Shown one piece after another: positions 10,152-18,696 of a stretch of 64,000 bases of DNA; the stretch's first letter is position 1, and the number at the start of each line of letters is the position of its first letter. Both the position numbers and the translations under genes were made by a program. The stretch is from Scybalousia_A sp052170555 (GTDB taxonomy: Bacteria; Bacteroidota; Bacteroidia; Bacteroidales; P3). The stretch covers positions 1-64,000 of the forward strand of contig JBQNAI010000006.1 of NCBI GenBank assembly GCA_052170555.1. The letters are read 5' to 3'. The notes beneath the pieces are model-generated. The model saw only the letters and a program-made list of their open reading frames with translations. It was not told the origin of the DNA and made no database searches.

Positions 10152-10427
10152 ATGTCAGAAAATAAAAAACAATACAGGCAATTATATGTGCAAGTGTCCG
10201 CAGGCGAAGTATACGCCTTTATACCGGGCAACGTTATGAATATATTTGTAAAAGAGGGAGATAAAGTAAAGAAAGGAGATGCTTTATTGTCATTGCATGC
10301 CATGAAAATGGATAATAATATATGTTCAAACATAGACGGTGTAGTTAAAAGCATAAACGTTAAAAAGGGACAGGCTGTTTCTAAAAATGATGTTTTGATT
10401 AACGTTGAGCCCTCTTTGGAAGAATAA
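10152..10427 (+). CDS. Biotin carboxyl carrier subunit (MmdC/BCCP-like)
   Basis: This 91-residue protein is essentially one biotinyl/lipoyl domain. The biotin acceptor lies in the motif HAMKMDN (Lys53), flanked by symmetric beta hairpins (GNVMNIFVKEGDKVKKGD and GVVKSINVKKGQ). It lacks the Pro/Ala-rich linker often found in larger BCCPs. It is encoded directly after mmdA with its own AGGAGG ribosome site and should shuttle carboxyl groups to and from that subunit. A strong hairpin terminator follows at 10471-10508, closing a two-gene transcript. Confidence 0.92.
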   Translation: MSENKKQYRQLYVQVSAGEVYAFIPGNVMNIFVKEGDKVKKGDALLSLHAMKMDNNICSNIDGVVKSINVKKGQAVSKNDVLINVEPSLEE

Positions 10428-10451
10428 GCATTAGTTTCTTTTAAAGAAATT

Positions 10452-10514
10452 GAAGTGCAATAATAATCAACTAAAGTGCGACATTAATTTATTAATGTCG
10501 CACTTTAGTTTTTT
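10452..10514. repeat. 21-nt modular array R1 (3 units), with hairpin
   Basis: Three consecutive 21-nt units occupy 10452-10472, 10473-10493 and 10494-10514. Unit 2 begins AAAGTGCGACATTAA and unit 3 begins AATGTCGCACTTTAG, near reverse complements, so they fold into a perfect hairpin. Seven other arrays in the window share these units and the exact 21-nt pitch. Confidence 0.8.
10471..10514 (+). terminator. Rho-independent terminator of the mmdA-carrier operon
   Basis: Two perfect 18-nt arms (10471-10488 and 10491-10508) with a TT loop are followed by TTTTTT at 10509-10514. The hairpin is built from two units of repeat array R1. It is A/T-rich and nearly symmetric, so it may also stop transcription of the minus-strand GntR gene that ends at 10633. 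Confidence 0.8.
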
Positions 10515-10632
10515 GTTCCTTAAAGTTACTACACCGCATTAGGAAACTCTATATCTTGTATCGTCTGTTAAATTTATACCATTAATTATAAAAATAAAAA
10601 TATGATAATGCATACTATTCTTACACAATATT

Positions 10633-10977
10633 TTAAAGCATATTCAACAAATCTTCCTTTGAAATATCTAATTGTTGCATGGACTTTTTCAATATAGGTA
10701 GAACCTCTTGATTAAATTGTAAATGTCTTTGTTTGCGAATAATGTCTTTTGCATCCTGCGTAACAAAATATCCTATCCCACGTTTTTGGTATATTATATT
10801 TTCCCTCGCAAGGGTTTCTATGGTATGCATAGCAGTGTTATTATTCACCTCAAATTCTGCTGCCAACTCCCTTATTGATGGGATTCGGTCGTTACTTCTC
10901 CAAACATTATCAATTATTCTAGTTTTTATAACTTCAGCTAACTGAATAAAAATAGGTTTGTCGCTACTCGTTATCAT
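10633..10977 (-). CDS. GntR-family regulator (YtrA-type)
   Basis: A 114-residue protein has an N-terminal winged helix-turn-helix (PIFIQLAEVIKTRI, then RIPSIRELAAEFEVNNNTA, then LARENIIYQKRGIGYFV) and only a short helical tail. That is the size and layout of the YtrA subfamily, which represses ABC exporter operons. The start at 10977 fits the family N-terminus and leaves 5 nt after the permease gene; the longer frame (to 11082) would overlap the permease by about 100 nt. It is the last gene of a cassette read ATPase, permease, regulator, so it probably controls its own operon. Possible operator half-sites are seen near the outer-membrane receptor promoter (15549-15572). Confidence 0.85.
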   Translation of the reverse strand: MITSSDKPIFIQLAEVIKTRIIDNVWRSNDRIPSIRELAAEFEVNNNTAMHTIETLARENIIYQKRGIGYFVTQDAKDIIRKQRHLQFNQEVLPILKKSMQQLDISKEDLLNML

Positions 10978-10982
10978 ATTGT

Positions 10983-11822
10983 CTAAGCCCTTTCTTTTTT
11001 GTAGCGAATCCATGTCCATGCCAATAGACTTGGTGCCATTATAGTGCCAACAGTTGTCCATACAACTTCTTTGAAAAACCAAGGAATATAGTCTAGTGGT
11101 TGATTTTTGTAATAAGCTACTGTTTTGCTGATAATCTGACCAGTCTTGTTGTCTATATGTTTGGATGTAACAATACTATACGGAAAGAATTCTTCCATTG
11201 AGTGGTAAAAATAATGCCTAAATAATATTGTTATCAGGATTAATAATAAAATAATAGAGCCGACAGATACCCAAGTCTTTACTATACGATATTTTTTAAA
11301 TAATAGTGCTCCGAGAAATGAGATGATTATCATTCCGACAGATATTAAAAAGTCTGAATATCTCCACAATGATAATTTATTGAACATTTTACAAAAATTA
11401 GGCAGGTGATGTGCTAAACCATGATTTGAGGTGTAGAATTTAACCATTAAACTACTGCCATATATTGCTAAGATATCAATAATTATCACTAACATTGGCA
11501 AAAAAATGAAGCAAGTAAGAAATTCCACTAAGAATTTTTCCAAACGAGAAGCGGGGTATAACAACTCAAAAGCGGCATTTTTTTTATTTGTTATCTCTAA
11601 AAATGGAAATATACCTGCCATTATTATCATCGCTAAGGTATCCCAGGATAACAAAAGTTGCATATTCCAATTGACAACTAGCATGTCAGAGGTAAAAATA
11701 GACTGAATATGAGCAAATAACATGATAAAAAGGAAAACACTTGCGAATATTACAAGTGACTTTCGTATTGTATAAAATTTTCTTATTAAAATATTAACTG
11801 TTCTGTTGAAATTAAAAACCAT
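10983..11822 (-). CDS. ABC transporter permease, ABC-2-like
   Basis: A 279-residue integral membrane protein with about six hydrophobic helices (around residues 20-40, 57-77, 100-124, 155-175, 184-203 and 250-268) and no enzymatic motif. It is flanked by an ABC ATPase and a YtrA-type GntR gene on the same strand, the usual make-up of small exporter systems that respond to cell-envelope-active compounds. The substrate is unknown. Its stop lies 5 nt before the regulator start. Confidence 0.8.
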   Translation of the reverse strand: MVFNFNRTVNILIRKFYTIRKSLVIFASVFLFIMLFAHIQSIFTSDMLVVNWNMQLLLSWDTLAMIIMAGIFPFLEITNKKNAAFELLYPASRLEKFLVEFLTCFIFLPMLVIIIDILAIYGSSLMVKFYTSNHGLAHHLPNFCKMFNKLSLWRYSDFLISVGMIIISFLGALLFKKYRIVKTWVSVGSIILLLILITILFRHYFYHSMEEFFPYSIVTSKHIDNKTGQIISKTVAYYKNQPLDYIPWFFKEVVWTTVGTIMAPSLLAWTWIRYKKERA

Positions 11823-11959
11823 AACCTAATCCTTTCCTTTTTTTATCCATACATGCTTCTTTTAAGTTTCTTTTTTCAATGTAAAGCATGCAAATAAGAT
11901 CAGTAATTCATACTCTACGATTTTAGAATAAGATGTTTGGAGAAGTCATAACAAGATAT

Positions 11960-12802
11960 TTATTTAATATTAAAAGTTTTTTTGAATAATTCTTTGCTAT
12001 TGAATGCTGCGTTAAACAATAATTCGACATCTATGTTGGATTGTTCGTGTTTGGTATTAAGTTTAACGATTTGATTACCAGCAACGGATTGTTCACTGTA
12101 AAGTATTTGCTCATTTACTTCGTTATTTGTGGCAATACCGAAATAAAGTTTGTCTGTTATTTGACTATCATTAGCATTTAACAATACGTTAGTATCATCT
12201 AAAATAACAATTGAGTCCAGAATGTTTTGCAAGTCTCGTGCCTGGTGAGTACTGATTATAGCTAGTTTGTTTTCGCTCATACTTAATCGTAGTATTTTTC
12301 TAAACGATGCTTTGCTTGGGATATCCAAGCCATTAGTTGGCTCGTCCATAAGTAAATATTTTGTATTGCATGCCAAAGCAAATGCGATGAATACTTTCTT
12401 GCGTGTTCCGAAACTAAGTTTATCTATACATTGTTTTAGGTTCACGATTTCAAATTCCAAGAGAAATCGTTTGAAGTCTTCATCGGAGAAATTAGGGTAG
12501 AATATTGCATTAATTTTTTTGAAATTCTCTATGGATAGATTAGTTTCTGGCACCTCTTCGCTAAGTAAAAATATTTCTTTAAGGAACGAAATGTCACGAT
12601 TTTTGGGTTCTTGTCCTCCGACAATGATGTTTCCTTGTGTTGGGAATTGCAATCCGGCAATCAAATGCAGCAAAGTAGATTTACCAACTCCATTTTTACC
12701 TAATAATCCTACAATGTTTCCCTCACTAAGTGACATATTAATATCCTCAAGTACCATTTTATTTTTTTTGTACCTAAATTTCAGATTTTTTATTTTTATC
12801 AT
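11960..12802 (-). CDS. ABC transporter ATP-binding protein
   Basis: The 280-residue protein has a full ABC nucleotide-binding domain in its first 210 residues: Walker A GLLGKNGVGKST (near 32-43), a degenerate signature LSFGTRKKV (instead of LSGGQ), Walker B LLMDEPTNGLD and switch His in ISTHQARD. The remaining 70 residues form an accessory tail seen in YtrB/BcrA-like exporters. It should energise the permease encoded 137 nt downstream. The degenerate signature is common in this subfamily and not a sign of loss of function. Confidence 0.9.
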   Translation of the reverse strand: MIKIKNLKFRYKKNKMVLEDINMSLSEGNIVGLLGKNGVGKSTLLHLIAGLQFPTQGNIIVGGQEPKNRDISFLKEIFLLSEEVPETNLSIENFKKINAIFYPNFSDEDFKRFLLEFEIVNLKQCIDKLSFGTRKKVFIAFALACNTKYLLMDEPTNGLDIPSKASFRKILRLSMSENKLAIISTHQARDLQNILDSIVILDDTNVLLNANDSQITDKLYFGIATNNEVNEQILYSEQSVAGNQIVKLNTKHEQSNIDVELLFNAAFNSKELFKKTFNIK

Positions 12803-13009
12803 AATGTTGTTTTATTATTTACCGTAGATTTTCTTTGATGATCTTGGCTATATATCCATTGATAGAGTTGCAATTTTACCCATTTAATTTACGTATTACT
12901 AAAATTCGCAATAAAAATATCTGACTTGTCGCAATGAAAATTTAGGTTTTCAAGTATATAAAAGTTTTTCAATTAACAATTACAGGACTAAAAATACTGA
13001 AGTATTTGC

Positions 13010-15481
13010 CTATTTCTTTCCTTTTATTTGTCCTTGCCCACCTGCTGCGTCTCCACCTGTACGAGAGTCCATGTCGTCCGTTTTTATACGTTTCAACGTC
13101 TTATTATCTGAGGATTTACCGAAGTTATATGTAATATTGCAAGTGAATTGTGGCCATTGCCAGCACATATTCATATCCAAACGATAGTTTTTATTATAAG
13201 CATTTACATGAAAATCTCGTTTTGGTAACTGGTCCACACCAATAGAAATATTCAAAGCATTATTTAAGAATTTTTTTGATAAACTTGCTGATAACATCAA
13301 CATATCATCGTACTCTCCGCCCATTTGTATACCGCCTGTAGAGTAGAAACAGGAAAGGGAGAGCTTTGTTTTGAAAAAGAAATCTATAGCTAATGATTGC
13401 CAAGTCATAAATGAGAAACGAGAAATATCTACTTTTAAATATGGATCATCGCATTTAGCTTGTTGATAAGCCCCCTGCATCCACAAAGTCCATTCAACTG
13501 GACCCAATGGTAACATGGAAGACAACCCCAGGTTAAAATCTTGAGAATAACCGTTGTTATAAGGTTGTTGTGTTAGGATTAGCGTATTGGGATTTGCCAT
13601 CATAGTCTGATTTATCTTGTTTGCATTATAACCGTACGAAGCTGTAAGAAAAATCATATAACGAAAAGCATAATTTAAAGACACTTTATGTGTATATTCA
13701 GGGTCCAAATATGGATTACCTTTGTAATAAGTATAATCTGAAGTTTTTGAGACAAAAGGATTCAACGAATTGTATTCTGGACGTGAGATTCTGCGAGTGT
13801 AGGACAAAGATAGGTTGTCCATTTTACCAACCTTCATATTTATGGATAAAGAAGGAAATAAGGAAAGGTAATTGTTCTCATGAGTTTGAGAAGTTGTTTT
13901 CAAGTCAAAGTAGGTATAAGTATGTTCCGATCTTAATCCGATACGCCATGAGAACTTTTCGTTCACTTTATTGGAGAAACTGATATATGCAGCATTGACA
14001 TTTTCTTTATATTTGAATGCTTGCGTACGAGAAACATCTATAATGTCATCAATTTTAGCCTCGAAATTATTGTCAACAATTGCCAAGCGACTTTTAACTC
14101 CAAATTCCAATGTCTGTTTCTCATTAAAAGGCTTGACAAAGTCTAATTTTGCCGAATAAGAATTGTATTTGTTATCGGCATCATTGAAAAGATTTTCTTT
14201 TTTTGTAATGGCATTTTTGTTTCCTTGGTAATAAAAATTGTGCATTTTAGATATATTTTCGGATATGTCATGACTGAAATCAATAGCAGCAGAATACTGT
14301 CCGCCTAACGAATCAATCTTATGATTGTAATAAATGCTACCCATAATATTGTTGGAACTGGATTCTTCATCGTGCACACTGGAATAAGAAGAGTCAATTA
14401 CGTTATAAGGAAATTTAGATATTCTTGTAAAATGTTCTGGTTCGTCTTCGTGTGGAGACCAGTTGCGATTGAAAGAAAGCATTGCTCCAATGGAATTATT
14501 ATCATTGATTTTATAATCCGCTGATAAATTGAAATCTGTACCCCTAAAATCATATTTATCCTCTACCTTATCCATATGAATAAGGGTTGTATCACCAGCA
14601 CTTCTCCATATATATTGATGCATCTCCATACTATTGCGGCCGGAATATTTATTAATATTTGCTCCAGTAGACACCGTCCATTTTTTAGTAACCCAGTTGA
14701 GATTTACTCCAGTGTTATTTTTGAAAGACTCATTAATTCCAGTCCAACTATTCACATCACCCGAAAAACCTGTTGTTTTCTGTTTGGTCATAACGATATT
14801 GATAATACCAGCGGTACCTTCCGCTTCATATTTAGCCGAAGGGTTTGTAATTGTCTCTATCTTTTCAACATCATTAGGAGACATACCTTTTAAAATTGCT
14901 TTCATACCATCGTAAGGTATACGAATATCTCTGCCATCAAATTGAAATAGAACGTTACCTTGCCCTTGCAACGTGAGATTCTCATCTTTATCGATAACGA
15001 CTCCGGGAACTTTTCTAAGCATTTCAAAGACGTTGGAAGACGTTGAGGAGAGTCCTTCATCAACATTCATAACTATTTTGTCTTGGTTCATCTCTATTCT
15101 TGTTTGTTTACCGATGATGGAAACTTCATTTAAATTCTCTGCATCAATATCCAAGTATATTGTACCTATATTTATAGAATGTCCTTCTTTTTGATAGTTG
15201 GAGGAATTAACAACAAAGATATTATCCTTGTACCCTAAAGAATTTATTTTCAATATAGGTTTTTGATTCTTGACTATTAAAGTAAATTCACCTTTATCAT
15301 CGGTCGTTACCCCACTTATAAGTTTTGCACTAGATGAGCTATCGCTTACATGCATAACATTTGCAAACGGTAGTGCTGTATTGGTCTTTTTTTCAAAGAC
15401 TTTACCTTTAATGGTTAGGTTTTGTGCATTTGTTGTTACATAAAATAACATCAAAATCGCTAATAAACTTATTTTTTTCAT
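13010..15481 (-). CDS. Outer-membrane beta-barrel receptor, TonB-dependent-like (OMP_b-brl_3 type)
   Basis: The 823-residue protein has a signal peptide (ending at TNAQ, residue 20). A carboxypeptidase-regulatory-like beta-sandwich follows at about 22-110 (KGKVFEKKTNTALPFANV). Next comes a plug domain at about 125-235 with typical blocks (FEMLRKVPGVVIDKD, DVEKIETITNPSAKYEAEG, GIINIVM). A large beta-barrel runs from about 240 to 795, with the LSYTRRISRPEYNSLNPF block near its centre. The tail after the last strand is Gly/Lys rich and probably disordered. It is likely a ligand-gated transporter or signalling barrel. It is upstream of, and on the same strand as, the ABC/GntR cassette, 207 nt away, so a joint function is possible. 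It has its own clear promoter (15576-15606). Confidence 0.85.
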   Translation of the reverse strand: MKKISLLAILMLFYVTTNAQNLTIKGKVFEKKTNTALPFANVMHVSDSSSSAKLISGVTTDDKGEFTLIVKNQKPILKINSLGYKDNIFVVNSSNYQKEGHSINIGTIYLDIDAENLNEVSIIGKQTRIEMNQDKIVMNVDEGLSSTSSNVFEMLRKVPGVVIDKDENLTLQGQGNVLFQFDGRDIRIPYDGMKAILKGMSPNDVEKIETITNPSAKYEAEGTAGIINIVMTKQKTTGFSGDVNSWTGINESFKNNTGVNLNWVTKKWTVSTGANINKYSGRNSMEMHQYIWRSAGDTTLIHMDKVEDKYDFRGTDFNLSADYKINDNNSIGAMLSFNRNWSPHEDEPEHFTRISKFPYNVIDSSYSSVHDEESSSNNIMGSIYYNHKIDSLGGQYSAAIDFSHDISENISKMHNFYYQGNKNAITKKENLFNDADNKYNSYSAKLDFVKPFNEKQTLEFGVKSRLAIVDNNFEAKIDDIIDVSRTQAFKYKENVNAAYISFSNKVNEKFSWRIGLRSEHTYTYFDLKTTSQTHENNYLSLFPSLSINMKVGKMDNLSLSYTRRISRPEYNSLNPFVSKTSDYTYYKGNPYLDPEYTHKVSLNYAFRYMIFLTASYGYNANKINQTMMANPNTLILTQQPYNNGYSQDFNLGLSSMLPLGPVEWTLWMQGAYQQAKCDDPYLKVDISRFSFMTWQSLAIDFFFKTKLSLSCFYSTGGIQMGGEYDDMLMLSASLSKKFLNNALNISIGVDQLPKRDFHVNAYNKNYRLDMNMCWQWPQFTCNITYNFGKSSDNKTLKRIKTDDMDSRTGGDAAGGQGQIKGKK

Positions 15482-15548
15482 TACTTTATTGATTTATTAT
15501 CCTTATTATTCACTTTTGATATATTTTTTCTATATCATAAAAAACAGA

Positions 15549-15572
15549 CTACTGTATTAGTGTAGTAGTGTA
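15549..15572. promoter_or_regulatory. Possible GntR/YtrA-type operator at the receptor promoter
   Basis: Just downstream of the -7 box, over the expected transcription start, lie two direct copies of AGTGTA (15559-15564 and 15567-15572) and flanking CTACT/AGTAG arms (15549-15553 and 15564-15568). AGTGTA is the half-site described for Bacillus YtrA; a YtrA-type regulator gene lies 4.5 kb downstream in the same direction. The link is inference. Confidence 0.3.
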
Positions 15573-15575
15573 CTG

Positions 15576-15606
15576 CAAAATTATAGTATAATTTGATTCT
15601 GGCAAA
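15576..15606 (-). promoter_or_regulatory. Promoter of the outer-membrane receptor gene
   Basis: On the minus strand TTTG (15606-15603) is followed after exactly 19 nt by TAATTTTG (15583-15576), a perfect match to the Bacteroidota housekeeping -33/-7 promoter. The expected leader is about 90 nt. Confidence 0.75.
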
Positions 15607-15776
15607 ATTTTTTATATTTATTTTCTTATTTTTCTTAGTATTATTTATCAAAATTCTGATTATCAATTATTAATTATTTATTGCAAACTTTTATTATTTA
15701 GATTAAGATTATATTGCTTAGATGAATTATTCTTTTTTTTTAGATTCTTTTTTTAGTTTTATTGTGAATCTTTATT

Positions 15777-15881
15777 CTTATTAAGAAAGATAAAAATCTT
15801 TTTTGATATTAGTAAATTGTTTTCAAAAAAGATTTTTTTATTGTCAGACTTTATTTTTTATTATTTGACATTAACGATTAC
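15777..15881. repeat. 21-nt modular array R8 (about 5 units)
   Basis: Units start at 15777, 15798, 15819, 15840 and 15861. They are diverged but follow the shared types: CTTTTTTGATATTAG is related to the CTTTTTTAACATTAA type, GTTTTCAAAAAAGAT to the CTTTTCAAAAAAGAA type, and ATTGTCAGACTTTAT to the AATGTCNCACTTTAA type. The array sits in the 574-nt gap between the receptor gene and the C69 peptidase gene. Confidence 0.6.
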
Positions 15882-15944
15882 AAAATTATACCTTACTAAG
15901 GTATTTTTTCATAGGGGTAGAGATATTGGACCCACTTTATATAA

Positions 15945-15989
15945 AAAAACCGGTATCTACTATGCAAGATAATAGGTACCGGTAGAAAT
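15945..15989 (-). terminator. Rho-independent terminator of the C69 peptidase gene
   Basis: On the minus strand an 11-nt arm (ACCGGTACCTA, from 15989) pairs with TAGATACCGGT (to 15949) with one G-U pair, followed by TTTTTT. It lies about 70 nt past the peptidase stop. Confidence 0.85.
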
Positions 15990-16055
15990 TTTTTATTGTT
16001 TAGGATTGTGCCCTAAATACATAATATTATTTTCGTATTAAATAAGAGCATTTCC

Positions 16056-17780
16056 CTATTTTGTTGTCGGAGTTAAGTTTTTGATAATGTCCCCATGGTC
16101 TTTGATTATCATACGATACCATTCTTCCGGATACTTAGGTTGGTCCGGAAATACACAGTCACCTTTTCTGTATCCTGTTTCCTCAAATTTGCCATCTTTT
16201 TCCTTCTTTATATTGCCGTCAATATATTTAACTAATAGATAGTTGTATAACTTGCTCCACTCATCAAAGGTTTGATTAGCCTTGGATATAGAAAAATTGG
16301 TTAGTTCCTCGCACATTTTTTCAACATCATCCATGGATTTTATTTTATTATCCAATTGTATAACCTCATTGATAAAAGTATTTTCCAGATTTGTTTGGAT
16401 TTTTTGTAAATCTTTAATCATATCTATCCAACGAGTATATACATAATTGGATACTTGATTGAATTTCCAAAAAGCAGAAGTTGGAGAATATTCAACCATA
16501 GAACCATTACCGACTTCAAAACAATGAGGTACCTTGTTTATAGAGCTAAACATAGGAGTATAAACGGTTGTGTAGGTATCGTCAACGCCAAACCATAATA
16601 TACCTTTTGCTTTAATAGGCATCCAGCTTCTTGTTTGTGCTACAAAAGAGAATCCCGTCTGTTGAGTAGAGGTTGCTCTTTCATGAACATAAGATTGACC
16701 ATCAACGGTAAAAGACATAGGACGCCAACGATAAGGGCATTTAAATGGTCCAGCCCCCAAATCTTTACTCATATCCATTGTTGTACCTTGATAATAATCT
16801 CTCATCAAATCCATGACTTCTTTTGTAGACACTTTATTATCCGGTTTAATCCATAATGGCATTCTTTCCATATTTGGTTTTCCAAAAGTTTTTCCCATAG
16901 CGTAATCTTCATATTTGTGCATGGAAGAATTGATCCTGTTAAACATAGCATAAACTCTTGCTTCACAACCACGGATGCTACTAAATGTCAATGGGGCATA
17001 AGTATCGGAGAATGAAAATTCTTCATCTTTGCCATTAAACCATCCTTTATTTCTTGCGAATGTAATGACATCGTCAGCGTAAACAGTAGTAATATTCTTA
17101 TCAAATATTTTTTTTATATTTTTGTATGATATTGCTGTTCTGTCTTTTTTTTCTAGGGGAAAAGTCGTAATGCGTGCTTGATTAGCATGCCCGGAGACAT
17201 AACCGTCAGGTATCATTCTTGCTACCCAAACAGCACCTTTGTTCCCTTTCCCTTTTCCTATCAACTCCATTATCCATACCTCATCGCCATCAGCAATAGA
17301 AAAACTTTCTCCTTCGGATGCATAGCCATATGTCGCCATAAAATCAGCGATTTGTTTTATAGCTTCACGGGCTGTTTTGCATCGTTGTAAAGTTAAATAG
17401 ATAAGAGAACCATAGTCAATACCATTTCCTAAATCCCAACACTCCTCTCTACCTCCGTAAGTTGTTTCTCCAATAGCAAGACCCCATTCATTCATGTTAC
17501 CTACTGTGGTATAGGTTAATGCCGCTTGTGGAATTTTGATAAGAGGTTTACCTGTATCCCATTCTATTATCTGTATCATTGTACCAGCAGCATATTGTGC
17601 CGCCCTTCTGTAATAAAGTTCTCCATATAACGTATGAGAGTCTGCCGCGTAGGTTATCATTGTAGAACCATCCTTTGTTGAACCTTTAGTGAACAAGAAA
17701 TTAGTACAAGCATTACTTATTGTTCCCATCATTATTGCGAATGTAAAAAAAACATTCGCCAAAATACTTTTTCTTTTCAT
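16056..17780 (-). CDS. Secreted C69-family dipeptidase (PepD-like)
   Basis: The 574-residue protein starts with a signal-like helix, then NACTNFLFTKG. In the C69 family a propeptide is removed so that this Cys (Cys25) becomes the N-terminal nucleophile. Further family blocks are DGSTMITYAADSH, VGNMNEWGLAIGETT, YGSEGESFSIADGDEVWIMEL-type segments near 95-180, and HANQARITTF. The length is normal for the Bacteroidota members (about 550-600 residues). It should hydrolyse short peptides in the periplasm or outside. It stands alone, between its own terminator (15945-15989) and a 149-nt gap to pyrH. Confidence 0.9.
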   Translation of the reverse strand: MKRKSILANVFFTFAIMMGTISNACTNFLFTKGSTKDGSTMITYAADSHTLYGELYYRRAAQYAAGTMIQIIEWDTGKPLIKIPQAALTYTTVGNMNEWGLAIGETTYGGREECWDLGNGIDYGSLIYLTLQRCKTAREAIKQIADFMATYGYASEGESFSIADGDEVWIMELIGKGKGNKGAVWVARMIPDGYVSGHANQARITTFPLEKKDRTAISYKNIKKIFDKNITTVYADDVITFARNKGWFNGKDEEFSFSDTYAPLTFSSIRGCEARVYAMFNRINSSMHKYEDYAMGKTFGKPNMERMPLWIKPDNKVSTKEVMDLMRDYYQGTTMDMSKDLGAGPFKCPYRWRPMSFTVDGQSYVHERATSTQQTGFSFVAQTRSWMPIKAKGILWFGVDDTYTTVYTPMFSSINKVPHCFEVGNGSMVEYSPTSAFWKFNQVSNYVYTRWIDMIKDLQKIQTNLENTFINEVIQLDNKIKSMDDVEKMCEELTNFSISKANQTFDEWSKLYNYLLVKYIDGNIKKEKDGKFEETGYRKGDCVFPDQPKYPEEWYRMIIKDHGDIIKNLTPTTK

Positions 17781-17929
17781 TTGTATAGTTTTTTATTATT
17801 AATAATCTAAATTAACCCTTCATCCTAGCCGTTAATAAAGCTAACTCTTATCATTTTTAATATAATTCTATTTTTACGATATTCCAATAATATGATAATA
17901 AGTTAGGATTCTAGGGAATTATGAGCGAA

Positions 17930-18634
17930 CTAACATACCAAAGTGCCGATATTTTCTCCTTGAATGACTTTTTGCAGATTCCCTACACTATTCATATCAA
18001 AAACATATATTGGTAAACTGTTTTCTTGACACAAGGTAAAAGCGGTAAGGTCCATAATTTTGAGTTTTTTATTCAAAGCTTCATCAAAAGTTAAAGTTTC
18101 GTACTTTGTAGCTGAGGGGTATTTCTCTGGATCTGCCGAATAAATTCCATTTACCCTAGTCCCTTTTAGGATAATATCTGCTTTAATTTCTATTGCTCTT
18201 AATACGGAAGCGGTATCCGTAGTGAAAAAAGGATTGCCTGTGCCACCACCAATGATAACTACTTGTTTGCTCTCTAACGCTTCAATAGCACGCCTGCGAG
18301 AAAAAGATTGTACAATAGGCTCTATTGATAGGCCTCCCAACAACAGTGTTTTTATCCCTTGATGTTCTAACTCCCCTTGCAAAGCTAATGAGTTAATCAT
18401 CGTGGCCATCATCCCCATATAATCGCCTTGCACTCTATCCATCCCTTTTGCAGAACCTTGTAAGCCACGGTATATATTTCCTCCACCGATTACTATTGCT
18501 GTTTGAACATCCTGGGTGTGTATATGTTTTATTTCATTGCAATACATTTCTAATATCTCAGAAGATATGCCATATGCCTGATTTCCCATTAAACTTTCCC
18601 CGGAAAGTTTCAATAATATTCGTTTGTATTTCAT
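17930..18634 (-). CDS. pyrH: UMP kinase
   Basis: The 234-residue protein is a full-length bacterial UMP kinase of the amino-acid-kinase fold. It has KLSGESLMG at the N-terminus, IVIGGGNIYRG (near 46-56), the uridylate block DYMGMMATMINSLAL, and VIIGGGTGNPFFTTDTA (near 126-142). It makes UDP from UMP for RNA, DNA and sugar-nucleotide synthesis. In many genomes frr follows pyrH; here the next gene downstream is the C69 peptidase instead. Confidence 0.96.
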   Translation of the reverse strand: MKYKRILLKLSGESLMGNQAYGISSEILEMYCNEIKHIHTQDVQTAIVIGGGNIYRGLQGSAKGMDRVQGDYMGMMATMINSLALQGELEHQGIKTLLLGGLSIEPIVQSFSRRRAIEALESKQVVIIGGGTGNPFFTTDTASVLRAIEIKADIILKGTRVNGIYSADPEKYPSATKYETLTFDEALNKKLKIMDLTAFTLCQENSLPIYVFDMNSVGNLQKVIQGENIGTLVC

Positions 18635-18654
18635 ATTTATTTTTATTTATATTG

Positions 18655-18662
18655 CAAAATTA
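18655..18662 (-). promoter_or_regulatory. -7 box of pyrH
   Basis: TAATTTTG on the minus strand, 21 nt before the pyrH start. A possible TTG lies upstream (18680-18678) but only 15 nt away, shorter than the usual 19. Confidence 0.4.
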
Positions 18663-18696
18663 ATAAAAAAAATTTCACAAGAAGATAAATTATGGA

